From: Apus apus
Taxonomy: Eukaryota > Chordata > Aves > Apodiformes > Apodidae
NCBI RefSeq assembly: GCF_020740795.1
Contig: NC_067312.1
Coordinates: forward strand, 65,120,905 to 65,184,904
Reading direction: 5' to 3'
DNA length: 64,000 nt
This document shows, piece by piece, positions 29,001 to 41,000 of the stretch. A program made the position numbers and the translations under genes. Within the stretch, counting starts at the first letter, position 1, and every line of letters begins with the position of its first letter. The notes below the pieces were generated by a model. That model was not told the origin of the DNA. It did not search any database and was given only the letters and a program-made list of their open reading frames with translations.

Positions 29001-31712
29001 TGACAGGACATCAAGCACAACCTTCTGAAAGGGCTAAGAGAACTCCATCTTCCTCACTAGCATTCAGTGAGATTCTGTCCCCAGAGTCCACGTAGAAGAA
29101 GGGCCATTGTTTGTTCAGGAACTGAAGTAAGCAGTCTATCTCTAGCAGTACTGGCGTTGATTAGAACTTGATGACTCATGAGCAGATGATACATTCCAGG
29201 CTATAAGTGGTTCTTGAGTGCTCAGGAGGCATGAGTGTCATATGAACAAATTAGCAGCAAGGAAACAGCTCTTTCGTGGTTCTTGAAGAAATGAAATACC
29301 TTCTTTTATCATGAAGAAAAAGAGGCAAAAAGTCCAAACACACAGTTACAGTCAGAACTCATACACCCTAACCATATGCACTCATTCCTTTCCAAGCAAA
29401 CATTGTGCAGGGTGTCTGCAGTTATTCCACAGACATGGTGAGAGTGTAAACTTCAGAATCAAACTGCATGGCCTCAGTTAAAAGCCTGGCTGCCACTTCT
29501 GCACCAGAAAGCAGAGCAGGTAAAAAAGCAATACAGTATGCACACCAGGCATACAGAGCAAGCAACTATTTGAAAATAAACTTACTTTTACCATCCCTGC
29601 TTCCAGGTAAATGTTGCCTAGGACTGTTTGGGCCCAGTACTTCACCTGGGATGCTGAATGAATATCCCTAGGATACCCAAGGGAGCAGATGCTGTTCTCC
29701 ACATTCTGTAACATCAGCCTGTATCTCCCAGGAGGTGTGGTCCATTCCTCACAGAAGACATTTCAGCTTCCCCTGTTGTGAAATTCAAGCATGAACTGCC
29801 ATATGACGGCAGTTCACCCTTTCTGCCTACACCTACCCTTGTGCAGGTATAACACGAGAGAAGCTGAGCATTCAAACACTGTTCACACACATATTTGCAG
29901 TAGGCAACTGCAGCAAGCTGTGGGCCCCTTTCCTGCCACACACACACACACACACACACAGTCTTGGGTGCTTCCACCTCCCTCAGGCTCATCCCTAGGT
30001 GGCCTGGACCAGAACTTCAAGCATTGAATCTTACAAACAAAAATGTAAATTATTCAGATCGTACAGCAGAAAAGCAGCTTGAGCTGGGTGCCTCCAGACA
30101 GGGACCCAGGAGAAAGATTTCAGTGAGCAATCCATGCACCTTTTTGGTCCAATGGTGGTTTCTGGTTTGGGGTCCTCTAATACCCATTGGATTCCTTCTC
30201 TGCCTCCAGACAGGCTGTTCTTACCCTGTTGAGCTGGAAGTTGTAGCCTCCTTATCTTCTGTTTTTTTTCACTTCTTGAGCACCTGCTCGAAGGCAGAGC
30301 CTGGGAAACTGAAATGTCCTAGACTTAGGGTAAACACTACTTAGCAAAAACTAAACCATCAGCATGTTTTCAACATTATTCTCATGCTAAACCCAAAACA
30401 CAGTACTGTATCAGCTGTCAGGAAGAAAACTAACTCTATCCCAACCAAACTGCACATGTTAAAGTGCAGTATTTCTTAACAGCTTAAGCTTCCCTCTCCT
30501 TGTCTGCCTCTCCAGGTCAGATGACTTAGTTCAACCTGTTCCTGCTCTCCCACTTCCAAAATCCAGTTGTTCTTGAAGAGAAGGATAAGCAAAAGTCTTT
30601 TGAATAGTGCTGGAACAAACAGTAATAATCTCTGCTGTAAGGAGATCAAATAAAATGGCAGTAAGGATTGGCTAGTAAGGTCATCAACCCTGGAGATCTT
30701 TCTGAGCAGCAAAGATCTAATCACATGTTAGAATTTAAAAGCAGAAGTGCCTGCATCCATGTCCCCAAAATAGAATGCAAAACTGAACAAAGCAGTGTGA
30801 TGTAAGCTCAAAGCAGCAATGGAACACAAGTGACAGAAAGATCACTAGTAAACCACAACTTCTACGCCTCTACTATTTCAGATACTGTATTAAACTATGT
30901 CATCCTAAAATTAAATGCTATAATTCTGCTACTCTCAGGTGTGGGAAACTGTGCCTCTGTTTACCTCAAGCTATGTTTACTTTAGTCCCATGCAGAACAA
31001 GGGCAAAAAAACATCAACAAAAAACACACACCTGTCTCTCACACTCAAAGTCTGATCTGTGAATAAACTGTTTATGATCCATCTACATTTCCAGGTACGT
31101 ATTTTCAAGTGTGAATGTAAAAGGGCCTCCTCAATTAAATAGAGGCTGGTTCTGTGTTGTCAAGTATCACACGCAGAAGCCAGACCAGCAACTCCTGCAG
31201 CGAGATGAGCCGGAGTATTCTAGGCTTGGTTCACAGATCTCCGCCATTTCAGAGCTGACACAGCAACGTTACTTTTGAATTAGGTGATGACGAGCAAGTC
31301 CTGCTGCCCTTTCAACGTCAGGCCTTAGCAACCCCGGCATCAGCAGCGCAGTACAAAGCGTTGGGCAGCCATAAACAAGCCCTTTAGCCCAGGCTGGACG
31401 GTGGCCAGGCCCGCACTGAGGGCTCCTGTTGTTCAGCACAACATCGCCTCTCTTCCTCCTTCCCGTCCCATCCCGGCTACGCCCCAGGACGGGGCCAGGA
31501 AGGTTCTGCTCCAAGCGCAGGGCGGCGGGACCTGGGCAGCCCCAGCCCCGCCAGCCCCTCTGAGCCCACAAGACCCGGCGGCGGCTGCAGCGCGGCCGGC
31601 ATCCCCCAGCCCCGGCGCCGCCACCGGGCTGCCCTCGGGCCGCGCTTCCCCCACGGGCCGCCATCCGCTCCCCGACAGGCCCCCGAGCAGCCCCCCGGCA
31701 CTCACGGGTCAT
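26086..31712 (-). CDS. SERF1A: Small EDRK-rich factor 1 (SERF1/4F5-like), complete, 3 coding exons
   Basis: Coding exons in transcript order: 31712-31706 (ATG ACC C), 26723-26615 and 26158-26086. They make 189 nt, 62 residues plus TGA, the length of the human short isoform. Exon 2 encodes [15 protein letters not shown] and [17 protein letters not shown]; exon 3 encodes [30 protein letters not shown] and the neighbouring SMN gene point to SERF1 rather than SERF2, although the MTRG start is SERF2-like. The protein is small, Lys/Arg/Gln/Glu-rich and without membrane or signal segments. The 4F5/MOAG-4 family promotes amyloid aggregation of other proteins. Only seven coding bases lie in exon 1; the intron after it is about 5 kb. 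SERF1A is head-to-head with BDP1 and upstream of SMN1 on the same strand. Confidence 0.95.
29937..29960. repeat. (CA)12 microsatellite in SERF1A intron 1
   Basis: Uninterrupted CA dinucleotide run of 24 bp. It may be length-polymorphic. Confidence 0.95.
30274..30460 (-). mobile_element. Partial ERVL-like LTR in SERF1A intron 1
   Basis: The plus strand reads CTTGAGCACCTGCTCGAAGG, then GGGAAACTGAAA, AACACTACTTAGC, TTCTCATGCTAAACCCAAA and CTCTATCCCAACCAAAC. These match one end of the same LTR type as the copies at 11487 and 42968. Only about a third of the LTR remains. It is in sense orientation with SERF1A, unlike the longer copies relative to their hosts. Confidence 0.7.
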
Positions 31713-31853
31713 GGCGAGACGCTCGGGCCGCGCAGCACCGCCACCGCCGCTGCAAGGGCCGCCGACACCCCCGCCCCGCTCCGCCCGCCGCGGCTGCCAG
31801 AACCTTCTGCCCGCCCGTCGGCCGCTGCCGGCCCTTATCAAGCCTCGTTGGCC

Positions 31854-31861
31854 TGACGTCA
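31854..31861. promoter_or_regulatory. Palindromic cAMP response element TGACGTCA
   Basis: Perfect 8-bp CREB/ATF consensus, roughly midway between the two start codons. Being palindromic, it could serve both directions. Confidence 0.65.
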
Positions 31862-31942
31862 CTGCTGCGCGCGGGGAGCGGGCCCCGCCCCGCCCCTTCC
31901 TGCCGCCGCGCGCCGATGAGGCGGCGGGGCGGGGCGCGTGAC

Positions 31943-31951
31943 ATGCGGTGA
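31943..31951 (+). other. BDP1: Minimal upstream ORF (ATG CGG TGA) before BDP1
   Basis: A two-codon reading frame starts 78 nt upstream of the BDP1 ATG. If it lies inside the 5' UTR it could lower BDP1 translation. Whether it is transcribed depends on the unmapped start site. Confidence 0.4.
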
Positions 31952-31972
31952 GGCCGGCGGGGCCGCGGCGGG

Positions 31973-32020
31973 ACCGGCCCTGGCACCGGCCCTGGCACCG
32001 GGCCTGGCACCGGCGCTGCG
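31973..32020 (+). repeat. BDP1: Four 12-bp tandem repeats abutting the BDP1 start codon
   Basis: Units at 31973, 31985, 31997 and 32009: ACCGGCCCTGGC twice, ACCGGGCCTGGC, then ACCGGCGCTGCG, which runs straight into the ATG. The array sets the whole proximal leader and start-codon context. Confidence 0.9.
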
Positions 32021-35000
32021 ATGTTCCGCCGGGCCCGCCTCAACGTGCGGCCCAACGTGAGGCCCGCGGGCAGGGGCGCCGGGGGCACGGCCGAGCCGCT
32101 GCCTCAGGCCTCGGGCTCCCCGGCGGCCGCCGGAGCTGACGCGGCGGCGGGAGTGGCTGCCGAGCCCCCGCGGCAGGCGGAGAGGTGGGTCCTGCTGCGG
32201 CCCCGCGGGCGGGGGGCAGGGGTTTGGGGCTTGGGGCCGCCGCCCTTGGCAGGGCCCCGGGGAGGTGGCGGCGGCGGGCGCTCCGGGAACGCGTGTTGTC
32301 AGGGCTTGTCACCTCCTGGCGCGGGCGGGGTTCGGGCTGGAAGGCTTCCCGAGGGGGGAGCTGCTCCGCCCTGGGGTGCCCGGCGGCGGCCCTGGGTGTG
32401 CTCGGACGGCGGCTCTTGGGTGTCTGGCGCGTTTTTGCAACCTAAGCAAAACCTGCTCGTCTTTACTGCGGTTGCACTGCGGGTGCTTGGGATAATACAC
32501 GAGTTAGGACTGCAAAGGAGGGGCCTGTTGTGGTCTGGGACTCAGTGTCCCTGGTTTTTGTGATTCTCTGGTGATGCAGCAGCAGGGAGCTCCAGTTTGC
32601 TGTGCATAGAAAGGATTTCACTCTGTAACTGCGTGACTTTGATTTTACTGTCTTGCAGTGCTTCCTCTTTTGTATTCACTTCTTCGTGCATTGGCGAGTG
32701 AAAACTGTCTGGTTTGTTCGTTTTGACTCTTTAAGTCCTTTTTATTGCAATGGAAATGCCTAATATGGTTGGTCCTAGGACCGGTCCTTCGGGACCTCTG
32801 CTGTGTGTTAACCCAGGCTGCTGCTGTAAGCCACACAGCTGCTTGCTTGCTTCCTTCTTTCCCTGCTGGGATGGGCAGAGAATTGGAAGAGCAAAAGTGC
32901 AAAAGCTCACAAGGTGAGGTACAGACAGTTTAGTAGTTAAAGCAATCTACAGGAAAGCAGGGCTTCATGCACATGGTGATTACTTGGGAAAGCAAACTCC
33001 ATGACTCTGAATGTCCTCCATTCTTCCTTCCTTCCTTCTGGTTTTATTGCTTAGCTTGACATCATATGGTCTGGAATATCCCTTTGGAGTTTGGATAGGC
33101 TGCCCTGGCTGTATCCACTCCCAGCTTCTTGTGCACCCCAAGCCTCACCACTGGGGAGGCAGTGTCAGAAGCAGTATCTAAAACGCAGGTGTGCTCTGCA
33201 CTCCCAGAGTTGCAAATCTGAAGCGTAACACCATGTGAGGTACTGTGAAGGAAATGAACTCTATCCTAGCACAAGTAGTACAGACCATTTCTTCAAGACA
33301 TTTTCCCCATCTGATAATTGCTTCTCAGAACAACCTCTCACTTCTTTTTTACCTATTTTGTTTCACATCTTGCATCAGTACATCTGTTCTTTTAGTTGAA
33401 ACTTGTCCTTGAAGACATAATACAAGATCTTCTGACAGTCTTCTGCTTCCTCTGACTAGAAATTGAGGTATCAGACTAGTTGGCATGGCATATAGTAGTA
33501 AACCCATGCTGCCTTTTTGTTTATAAAATGTGTGTTCCAGAGATCAGATTACTGGATCTTTTGTTATCCAATACCATTTTCATAAATGAAGATGTATTTG
33601 AAATTTGAATAAATTTCAGTTATGTGGTACTGTGGCTGTTTCAGCAAATTTGTTAAAGATTTTTGTTCATAGTTCAGTGGGTGGGTCAGTGAAATCTAAT
33701 GAGTTTCAAAACTAGACACCACTGCTGCTCTGAAAGGCAGAATATTCTTGGGATCTATTCACATGGCTCTTGCCATATAACAGGCTTATTAAGTATTTTC
33801 CTTAATAAATGTGGAAAATAACCTGGTGTACAAATCCACAAAACCACATCCTGCTGTTTTAAAGAAAAATTAGAGCAGTTATAAGAAATCTAAGACTGTT
33901 TGTGATGGAAAATGTTCCTGTTGAATGTAGCATACATACATCTTCAGTTTGCTGATGCAGTGAAACCTGAGGCACGTGGCTAGCAGGGACCTTTTTTGGA
34001 GAAATGCAGGTTTGGAAAACTATGCACTTGAGACACAGGGACACTGGAGTGCTGTGGTGGGTTCCATAGCTCAGCTCGAGTGAGAAGTTAGTATTCAACA
34101 AAAAAAGTGCTGGGAGACTCTCAGGGGAACTTTTAGTCCTGGAAGCAAGTAGAAAAGGCACAGGTGAGAGCTGCATCATTTTTTCCCCCATTTGGTCACC
34201 CTGAATTCCACTGAAGAGCTGGTTTTTAAAGTGTTTTGTTGCTTTTGAAGGCATATAGCAACGAAATGAGAGAGCAGGCCTAGAGGTTTATTTCAGTGTA
34301 AGCCATATTAGCTTCTTGGCAAGGTGTCTCTATAGATGATGCATTTTAAAGATTGGCACCTTGGCTGTCTCTGAAAGGTTCAGGAAGAGTGGATTTGAGG
34401 GAAGTCAGACAATTTGTCTTCCTGACTGCAGTAATTGGTGACATACAGCACGATGTGTTTGTTGTGTGGTCTCCAAGAAAAGTAAAGGCAAATATGAAAA
34501 GTTATTATGTATTTATTCTTCCAGTCTAGGGCATTCCTTCATATCTGCTCAAACCTGTAACTGTAGTGTCAGTAACTTTCCTTTTTTTCTGTTTCTTAAA
34601 TGCTGAGTGGGTTATGTTGATTATCAGGGAAGTGGAAATTCTCAGAGCAAAAGATTATTTTTTTAAAATACAGTTTCTGCTAAATTGTGTTTCACTGTTC
34701 AGAAATCTGGTGGGGCATTCTGATTAAAAACTCCACAAAACACAGGAGATAGGGAGGAGGTGAGCAAAGAATTACTTTCCACTGTCTCTTGCTGTATACA
34801 AAAAAGAGTGTGTTGAATGAACTTGCAAGGATCTCATATAAACACACATACAGGCACCAGGTAGTAAGGCTGGTGAACTCCTTGCTGAGGGATGTTCAGT
34901 GTACTGAAAATGTGTATGGACCCACAGTGTGGGATAAATTGATGCAGAAAAGTCTGCCATGGCTGTTAAATGTGAAAACATCACCTGTGGCACTTGCCTG

Positions 35001-38000
35001 AGTCACAGAAGCTGGAGAAGATTTGGAAAAGTTTCACTGTGCGTTTACACTTTTCTTACATTCCTTCCAAGGTATTTGTTCTGACTGTTTCTGACGATGG
35101 CCAACTGAAAGATGGGTGTGGTTGTCCTTAGGTACAGAAACAAGGCATAGTTCCAATGTAAAATTAAAAAACCTCTTGATGACTCAGTTGTAATTCTGCT
35201 GCAGTCTTGCTGTGAATGACAGCCAAGGAGCCAAACACTGGTGGAGTCTGCAAAGTTAGAAGGTTGTAAGCATTTTACTTGCACTTTAAAAATTATTTCT
35301 GTGTATGGGATCAAAACATAGTTAAATAGAAAGCTTTCCAGGGAACCTAAAAGTTGTTGCTTGTAAAAGGCAATTTCTGGTTTGTTAAGTGTGAGCAGTA
35401 GAATAAGAGCAGCTGGCTTCACTGCTGGAGGGTCTTTTTTAATTCATAGTTTACTTATCTTCTCCTTCCGAACATATGAAAGAATGTTCAGATTGATTTA
35501 TTGTAATAAAAATATTCAAACTACTTGTTCCATATAGCCTTATTAAAATGTTTTTAGTATGTCACCTATTGTGTTATGATGTTTGATATTTTCAGCTAAA
35601 AGTAGAGAGCCTTCCAAAGAAAGAGGGGTGGGGGAAGGAACATGTGAACTTAGCATTATTGGTCACATAGCTTGTAACAGTAAAATTAGTTAATAGTAAT
35701 TTATATTAGAATATAATGTACCAGTTCTTATAGCTGGTTGTCTTAAAAGGAAGTACCACCTACAGGTTGGTCCTAGTGTGGCTTCTTGCATATAACTGTA
35801 TTTTTCTATAGCACTGGGATTATATTGAGTGGTGCATAAACATATCTTGAAAGCATGAGTTACAAATTTGTCACTGTAAAGTATTTCAGAATACTCTTTT
35901 ACGTTTTCCAGCGATGACAAGGCTAATAGCTCAAATGATGCTGGAGAAGCTAGTAAGCCTGCAGAGATGCCTACGCAGAGAAGAAAACGGATCTCCACCA
36001 TGCCAAATCTTCTTAAACCCAGAGCTGGACCTTCATCTACTCAGTGTCCTGCATCAAAACTGCAGAGGCGAGCATCGCAGGCTCCCAATGAAAGTGCTTC
36101 ACCTCAGAAGGATTCCTCTCCATCAGAAGAGAGTAATGTTGAAAGTTCTTTGAAGTCTCCCATGCTGCCAGAAAAGAAAACACCTGTGCCACAAGTGCCA
36201 CAGTTTTCCCCACTTAAAAAGTTGGTGAACAAAGAGCAAACTGTAGGTGTAGCTGCTCAAAGAAATGACGATACCTTGCAGAAGAGTGTACCCTCACCAC
36301 TCAAGGAGAGACCGACACAGGAAGGATCAGGAATACAGGAGGAAAAACCACCTATGAAACCTGCGCCCGTGAAAGAGAAACGAGTGTGTTCTGACCGTGA
36401 AAGGATCCTCAAAGCTCGGAAGTTAAGAGAAATGCTTAAAGAAGAGCTGAAAAAAGAGCGGATGGTAGGCCTGGGTTGAGCAGTGCTGATCTGGGAAGGG
36501 CAAAGACAAGTGATTCACCCAACATTTGTTACTGCTTTGCAGTGGTGTTTTCTGATTGTCATAAGCCACCTCCTTCTAGTAGTCTGTGATATGTCATAAC
36601 TCTGTATGGGCTTAGCCTGTTTGTAAGCAGTAGTAACATTGTGTTACCTCATAATACAGATTTAATGAGAAATCGTATATTTTTTCATTTGATTAGACCC
36701 ACAATCCTTTTTCACAGGAGAACTGCTGTTACAGTCAACATTTCAAGTTCAGAAAGTTTCATATTTGGTAATACAATGGAGAGCTCTGCTGTAAGAAGCT
36801 TTTCAACTTGATTGTTGACTTAGTTTTGTGATTTTTTTTTAATATCTTTTCACTTGTGCCAAGGATTGAATTTCTCTGAGAGGGTAAATCACTTGAGGAT
36901 TTGTGGAGTTCTTCCTGAGAAAGGAGTTCTTGTAAGATAAAATTATATCAGTTACTGGGGGCAGGGAAGGGAAACAACAAACCTCCCTGAGTGGGGTACT
37001 TCATAAACAAGGAAAAATATTCATTTGTGAAATGTAAATTACTTTTGGGTTGAATTTAAGTTGTTGGGTTTTTTTCTTTTTATGTGGAAACAGTTGAAAC
37101 ACAGGCCTCCAATAATTGAAGGACGTTCTCCACCAGATCGCTCTAAAATGACCATGAGGGACTTGATACACTATCTACCAGAAAACAATCCTATGAAGTG
37201 AGTATTGCTCTCTTTCTCTCTCCTTAGACTAAATTATTTTTCTACCAATTTAATAATTGTGAAAAGGAGACTTCTTAAATCTGGAGTATTAGCCTAGATG
37301 CACTATTGTCACATTGGTAACAAAAGCTTCTAGGCATTTTCACATCTACTCAGTCTTCATACAGAAATTAGAATGGAGATTATTGTACTCGTTGAAATAT
37401 AAAGCATGAACCTGTCCCCAGTGTTGATTTATCTCTGTACTAATACAGAATAATACTTTTTTAGCTATGGCTTCCTGGCAAATTTAGTGCATGACAAGCA
37501 GCTAAGCATTTCTTCTTCCTGGGTGTTAAAATGTAAACCACACCACCAGACCCAGGAGGTCTCTCCATTGCAGCTGGATGGGTGTAGCTGCTACTGTGAT
37601 TGTCCCCCTGTACTCAGCACTGGTGAGGCCACACCTGGAGTATTGTGTCCAGTTTTGGGCACCTCAATTCAAGAGAGATCTCGAGGTGCTGGAGCAAGTA
37701 CAGAGTAGGGCAATGAAGCTGATGAAGGTCCTAGAGAATAAATCTTGTGAAGAACACGTGAAGGAGCTGGGAATGTTTAGTTTGAGGAAGGGAAGGCTGA
37801 GGGGAGACCTCATCAGGCTATACAACTACCTGAAAGGTCACTGTAGAGGGGTTGGTGCTGGTCTCTTCTCACAGGTAATTAGCAACAGAACAAGAGGGAA
37901 TGGCTTCAAGCTGCAACAGGGTGGGTTTAGACTGGACATTAGGAAAAAAAATGTTCACAGAAAGAGTGGTTAAACACTGGAATAGGCTGCCCAGGGAGGA

Positions 38001-41000
38001 GGTTGAGTCACCATCCCTGGATGTGTTTAAGAGTTGTTTGGATTTGGTGTTGGGGGATCTGGTTTAGGGGTGAACTTTGTAGAGTAGGGATGATGGTTGG
38101 ACTTGGTGACCCCAAGGGTCTTTTCCAACCTGAATAGTTCTATGATTCTATGTTCCCTTTACAGGTTTTGGCAGTAGCAAGGCTGAGAGATCATCCCAGA
38201 GGTGTACATACGTAGGAAGCACTAATGCAGCTGGCTACACAGACTGCCAGAGACAGAGCAGGGCTTTTCTCCTGCAAATAACAAAACCTATCACATAAAC
38301 ATAGGTACAGCTATCCAAGTCCTGTTCTTCTCAGAAACAGATGAGTTTTCTGTTATTGTTTGTTCTCACCTGCTTGTTAATGTTTGTGTGCTTGTGTCTT
38401 TTTATTTATCACTTTCCTTGTTATTTTTTAAGCAGGTAATGAGCCAGATGCTCTCACATTCCCTGTACTCTTGCAATGGATTACTGATTTAAATACCCTT
38501 TTTTGACCTTGCTTATACAAAAAAAAGCAAAATTCATTAAGCAGTGGTGGTTGTTCAGTTAGACTCAAGTCTAGATTTGGTACAAAGAATTGAAAAAAAC
38601 CTATATGTTTCTTTGTCCAATATGCACAAAAAGCAAGCTTTGTGGAATGAAACAGAAATGTATCTGTACAAACGTTCATGTCTAGCTTTTTATTATTGTT
38701 TTATTATTTTATTTTATTCTAGGTCTTCATTGGCAGAAGAAAAGAGAACAGAAAAAAATTCTGCACAGGGTCAAATGAAAGAGTAAGTATTGGTGATGGA
38801 AATACTTAGAGTCAAAAAGTTTTCTGATGTTGGCAAAAAGCACATTTGTGTGGCAATACTAGCAGTATAGATCTTTGTATTTTTTGCTATTTCAACATCA
38901 CAGCTATTCATAATGAATATTATTATTAACAATACATTGTAATTAGGGAGGGGGAGGGTGGTTAAAGAGCGTTTTGCTTTCAATAATACGTATTTTAGTT
39001 TCTTCATTTTTTAAATTAGGATGAAAAGCAGATTCCAGAGTTTATGTATTGACTGACTTGCTGGTGGGTTGCATTGCTGCATGGTCCATTAAAGTGTTGA
39101 ATATCTGGCATACAGAGCAGCAGTTCAAAACACTAACAAAAGTAATGTTTTTGGCTTGGCCTTCTAAAATTGTAGACAGGAAGAGAAGAATACTCCTGAT
39201 CATGAAGAGGAAGATGAGGAGGAAGAAGCAGAGAATGGGGAGGAGAGTCAAGATGGTCCTCTTCTAGTGCCTCGTGTGAAAGTAGCAGAGGATGGTTCAA
39301 TTATACTGGATGAAGAAAGGTAGCAAATTCTGTCTCTGACTCATTTACAATATATACTATGTTGCGGTTAGTTCGTGAATGGAGAACAGTTACTTTGGAT
39401 GGGGACAAATGTGAGTTTGTGTTGAGAGCTGAGCTACCCTAAATTAGGAAACAGAGCAAAAATGTGGCAAAATATGAGCAGCAATAATCTGCCTCTGAGT
39501 AGTGGTGAACTTTATGAGAAGTTTTTGGAGAAGAAGGTATAGAGGAAGATGTCTTATTTTATTGCAAGGAATGACTTCTGAATATTTCTTAAACTTCCCA
39601 TTATCTTCAATTTAGTTAATTCATTTGTTTTTCAGAGTTTCATGTATTTGCTTGCTGATTTTTGGTTGTCAGCATGATTTGCTTCAGCTTTGCGTCCTGC
39701 ACGTTGATGCTGTATTTAGCTGTCAGCTTTTTCAGTAACTTTGTTTAGAATATGAGGGTTTTTAAGTATTAGATTATAAAACTATGTATTTCCACAGATG
39801 TATTATTAGCAAGAGATTTAGGCCAAGGTGTAAGGATCGAGCAGCCTTGGTAAAATAATTTTATAGTATTGTAGAAGGACATGGAGAGGCTTTTGTGGTT
39901 TTGCAAAATAATTTTCTTGAATGTTAAAAAGACACATTTTTTAAAAGATATATAATTGTCTGCCTGTCTATATATATATCTTACAAAAAAGCAAATTTTC
40001 TTGCACAGGCTGAGTAGGATAATGATTCCTTGCTGTATTCTCCAATTGAAATACATGGTAATATAATTATTAAACCTGAATACATGACACAAACTCTGAC
40101 ATGTGGCAGGAAGAATCTTGGATAGCTGGTTTATAAACATCTTCTGTGTGTCTTGTTAGCAGTATTTTCAGATAAGTCTCTGTGATTGCTTTTCTAGTTT
40201 AACTGTAGAAGTTTTAAGAACAAAAGGTTCATGTGTTATAGAAGAAAATGATCCCATCTTTGAGCGTGGCTCTACAACTACATATTCCAGCTTCAGGAAA
40301 AGTTTTTACACAAAACCGTGGTCAAATAAAGGTGAGTATATTTTTGATTTCAAGCTTTGAGTCTGCAAAAAAAATATTATCCATCTATATCTTTTACTCA
40401 ACAGTTTTTATTTCCAATGGAACAAATGGATCTACTTTCATGTGAGGTAGTCTCAACCCTCCAGACTCTTAAAGCAAGCAGAGCTCTGTTTACTGTAGAA
40501 ATTGGCATGTTTAAAAAATTCAGTGCTTTATAATATGCAGGCTACCTGTGAATTTTTTTCTGTCCTGGACATTTAGATGCTCTGGAAATGCTAGTCTGCC
40601 TTATCAAAAGCATAATTTTGTAATGTGGTGTCCAGATATTTGAGCTCTATATGTAACATTTGGCACTTCTAGCAGTTTCTTTACTTGGTTCTTCCAGTGT
40701 GGGCAGGAATAAATTGTCTAACCCATTTCTGTGTAAGCTGATTTCAGTGCACATGGACAGCTGTTTTTTTGAATGGGTGGGTTGTTTGTTTTATTATGCC
40801 TGCTGATAATACTGTGCAAGACTTTTGCAATTGGAAACGGCTTTTTTTTTTTAAACCATAGGTGGAAAAAATAGTGTTAGAATTCACTGTGCTGCTTCTG
40901 GAATGTGCCCTTTTCCTGTTAACAAATAATAATGGAGGTGGTGTTTTTACACATGCTATTTTCTGATTTCTGCTTGTGGTTGTCTTAATAAAAAAAATTA

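Larger units (their letters stand above)
31385..32350. promoter_or_regulatory. Shared CpG-island promoter of SERF1A (-) and BDP1 (+)
   Basis: One continuous CpG island covers both first coding exons. The two ATGs (31712 minus, 32021 plus) are only 308 bp apart, so the genes must share a promoter region. It holds a perfect palindromic CRE (31854-31861), GC boxes around 31884-31900 and 31921-31936, and no TATA box. Many GC-driven open frames here match no protein. Confidence 0.85.

Noticed and set aside
31269-32088. Long GC-rich frames (197, 151, 128 aa) around the SERF1A/BDP1 promoter
   Set aside because: Shadows of the CpG island; the PVPG repeats in one of them come from the 12-bp minisatellite.
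37578-37973. 131-aa plus-strand frame in BDP1 intron 3
   Set aside because: CR1 3' ORF2 remnant ending in the CR1 tail at 38152.
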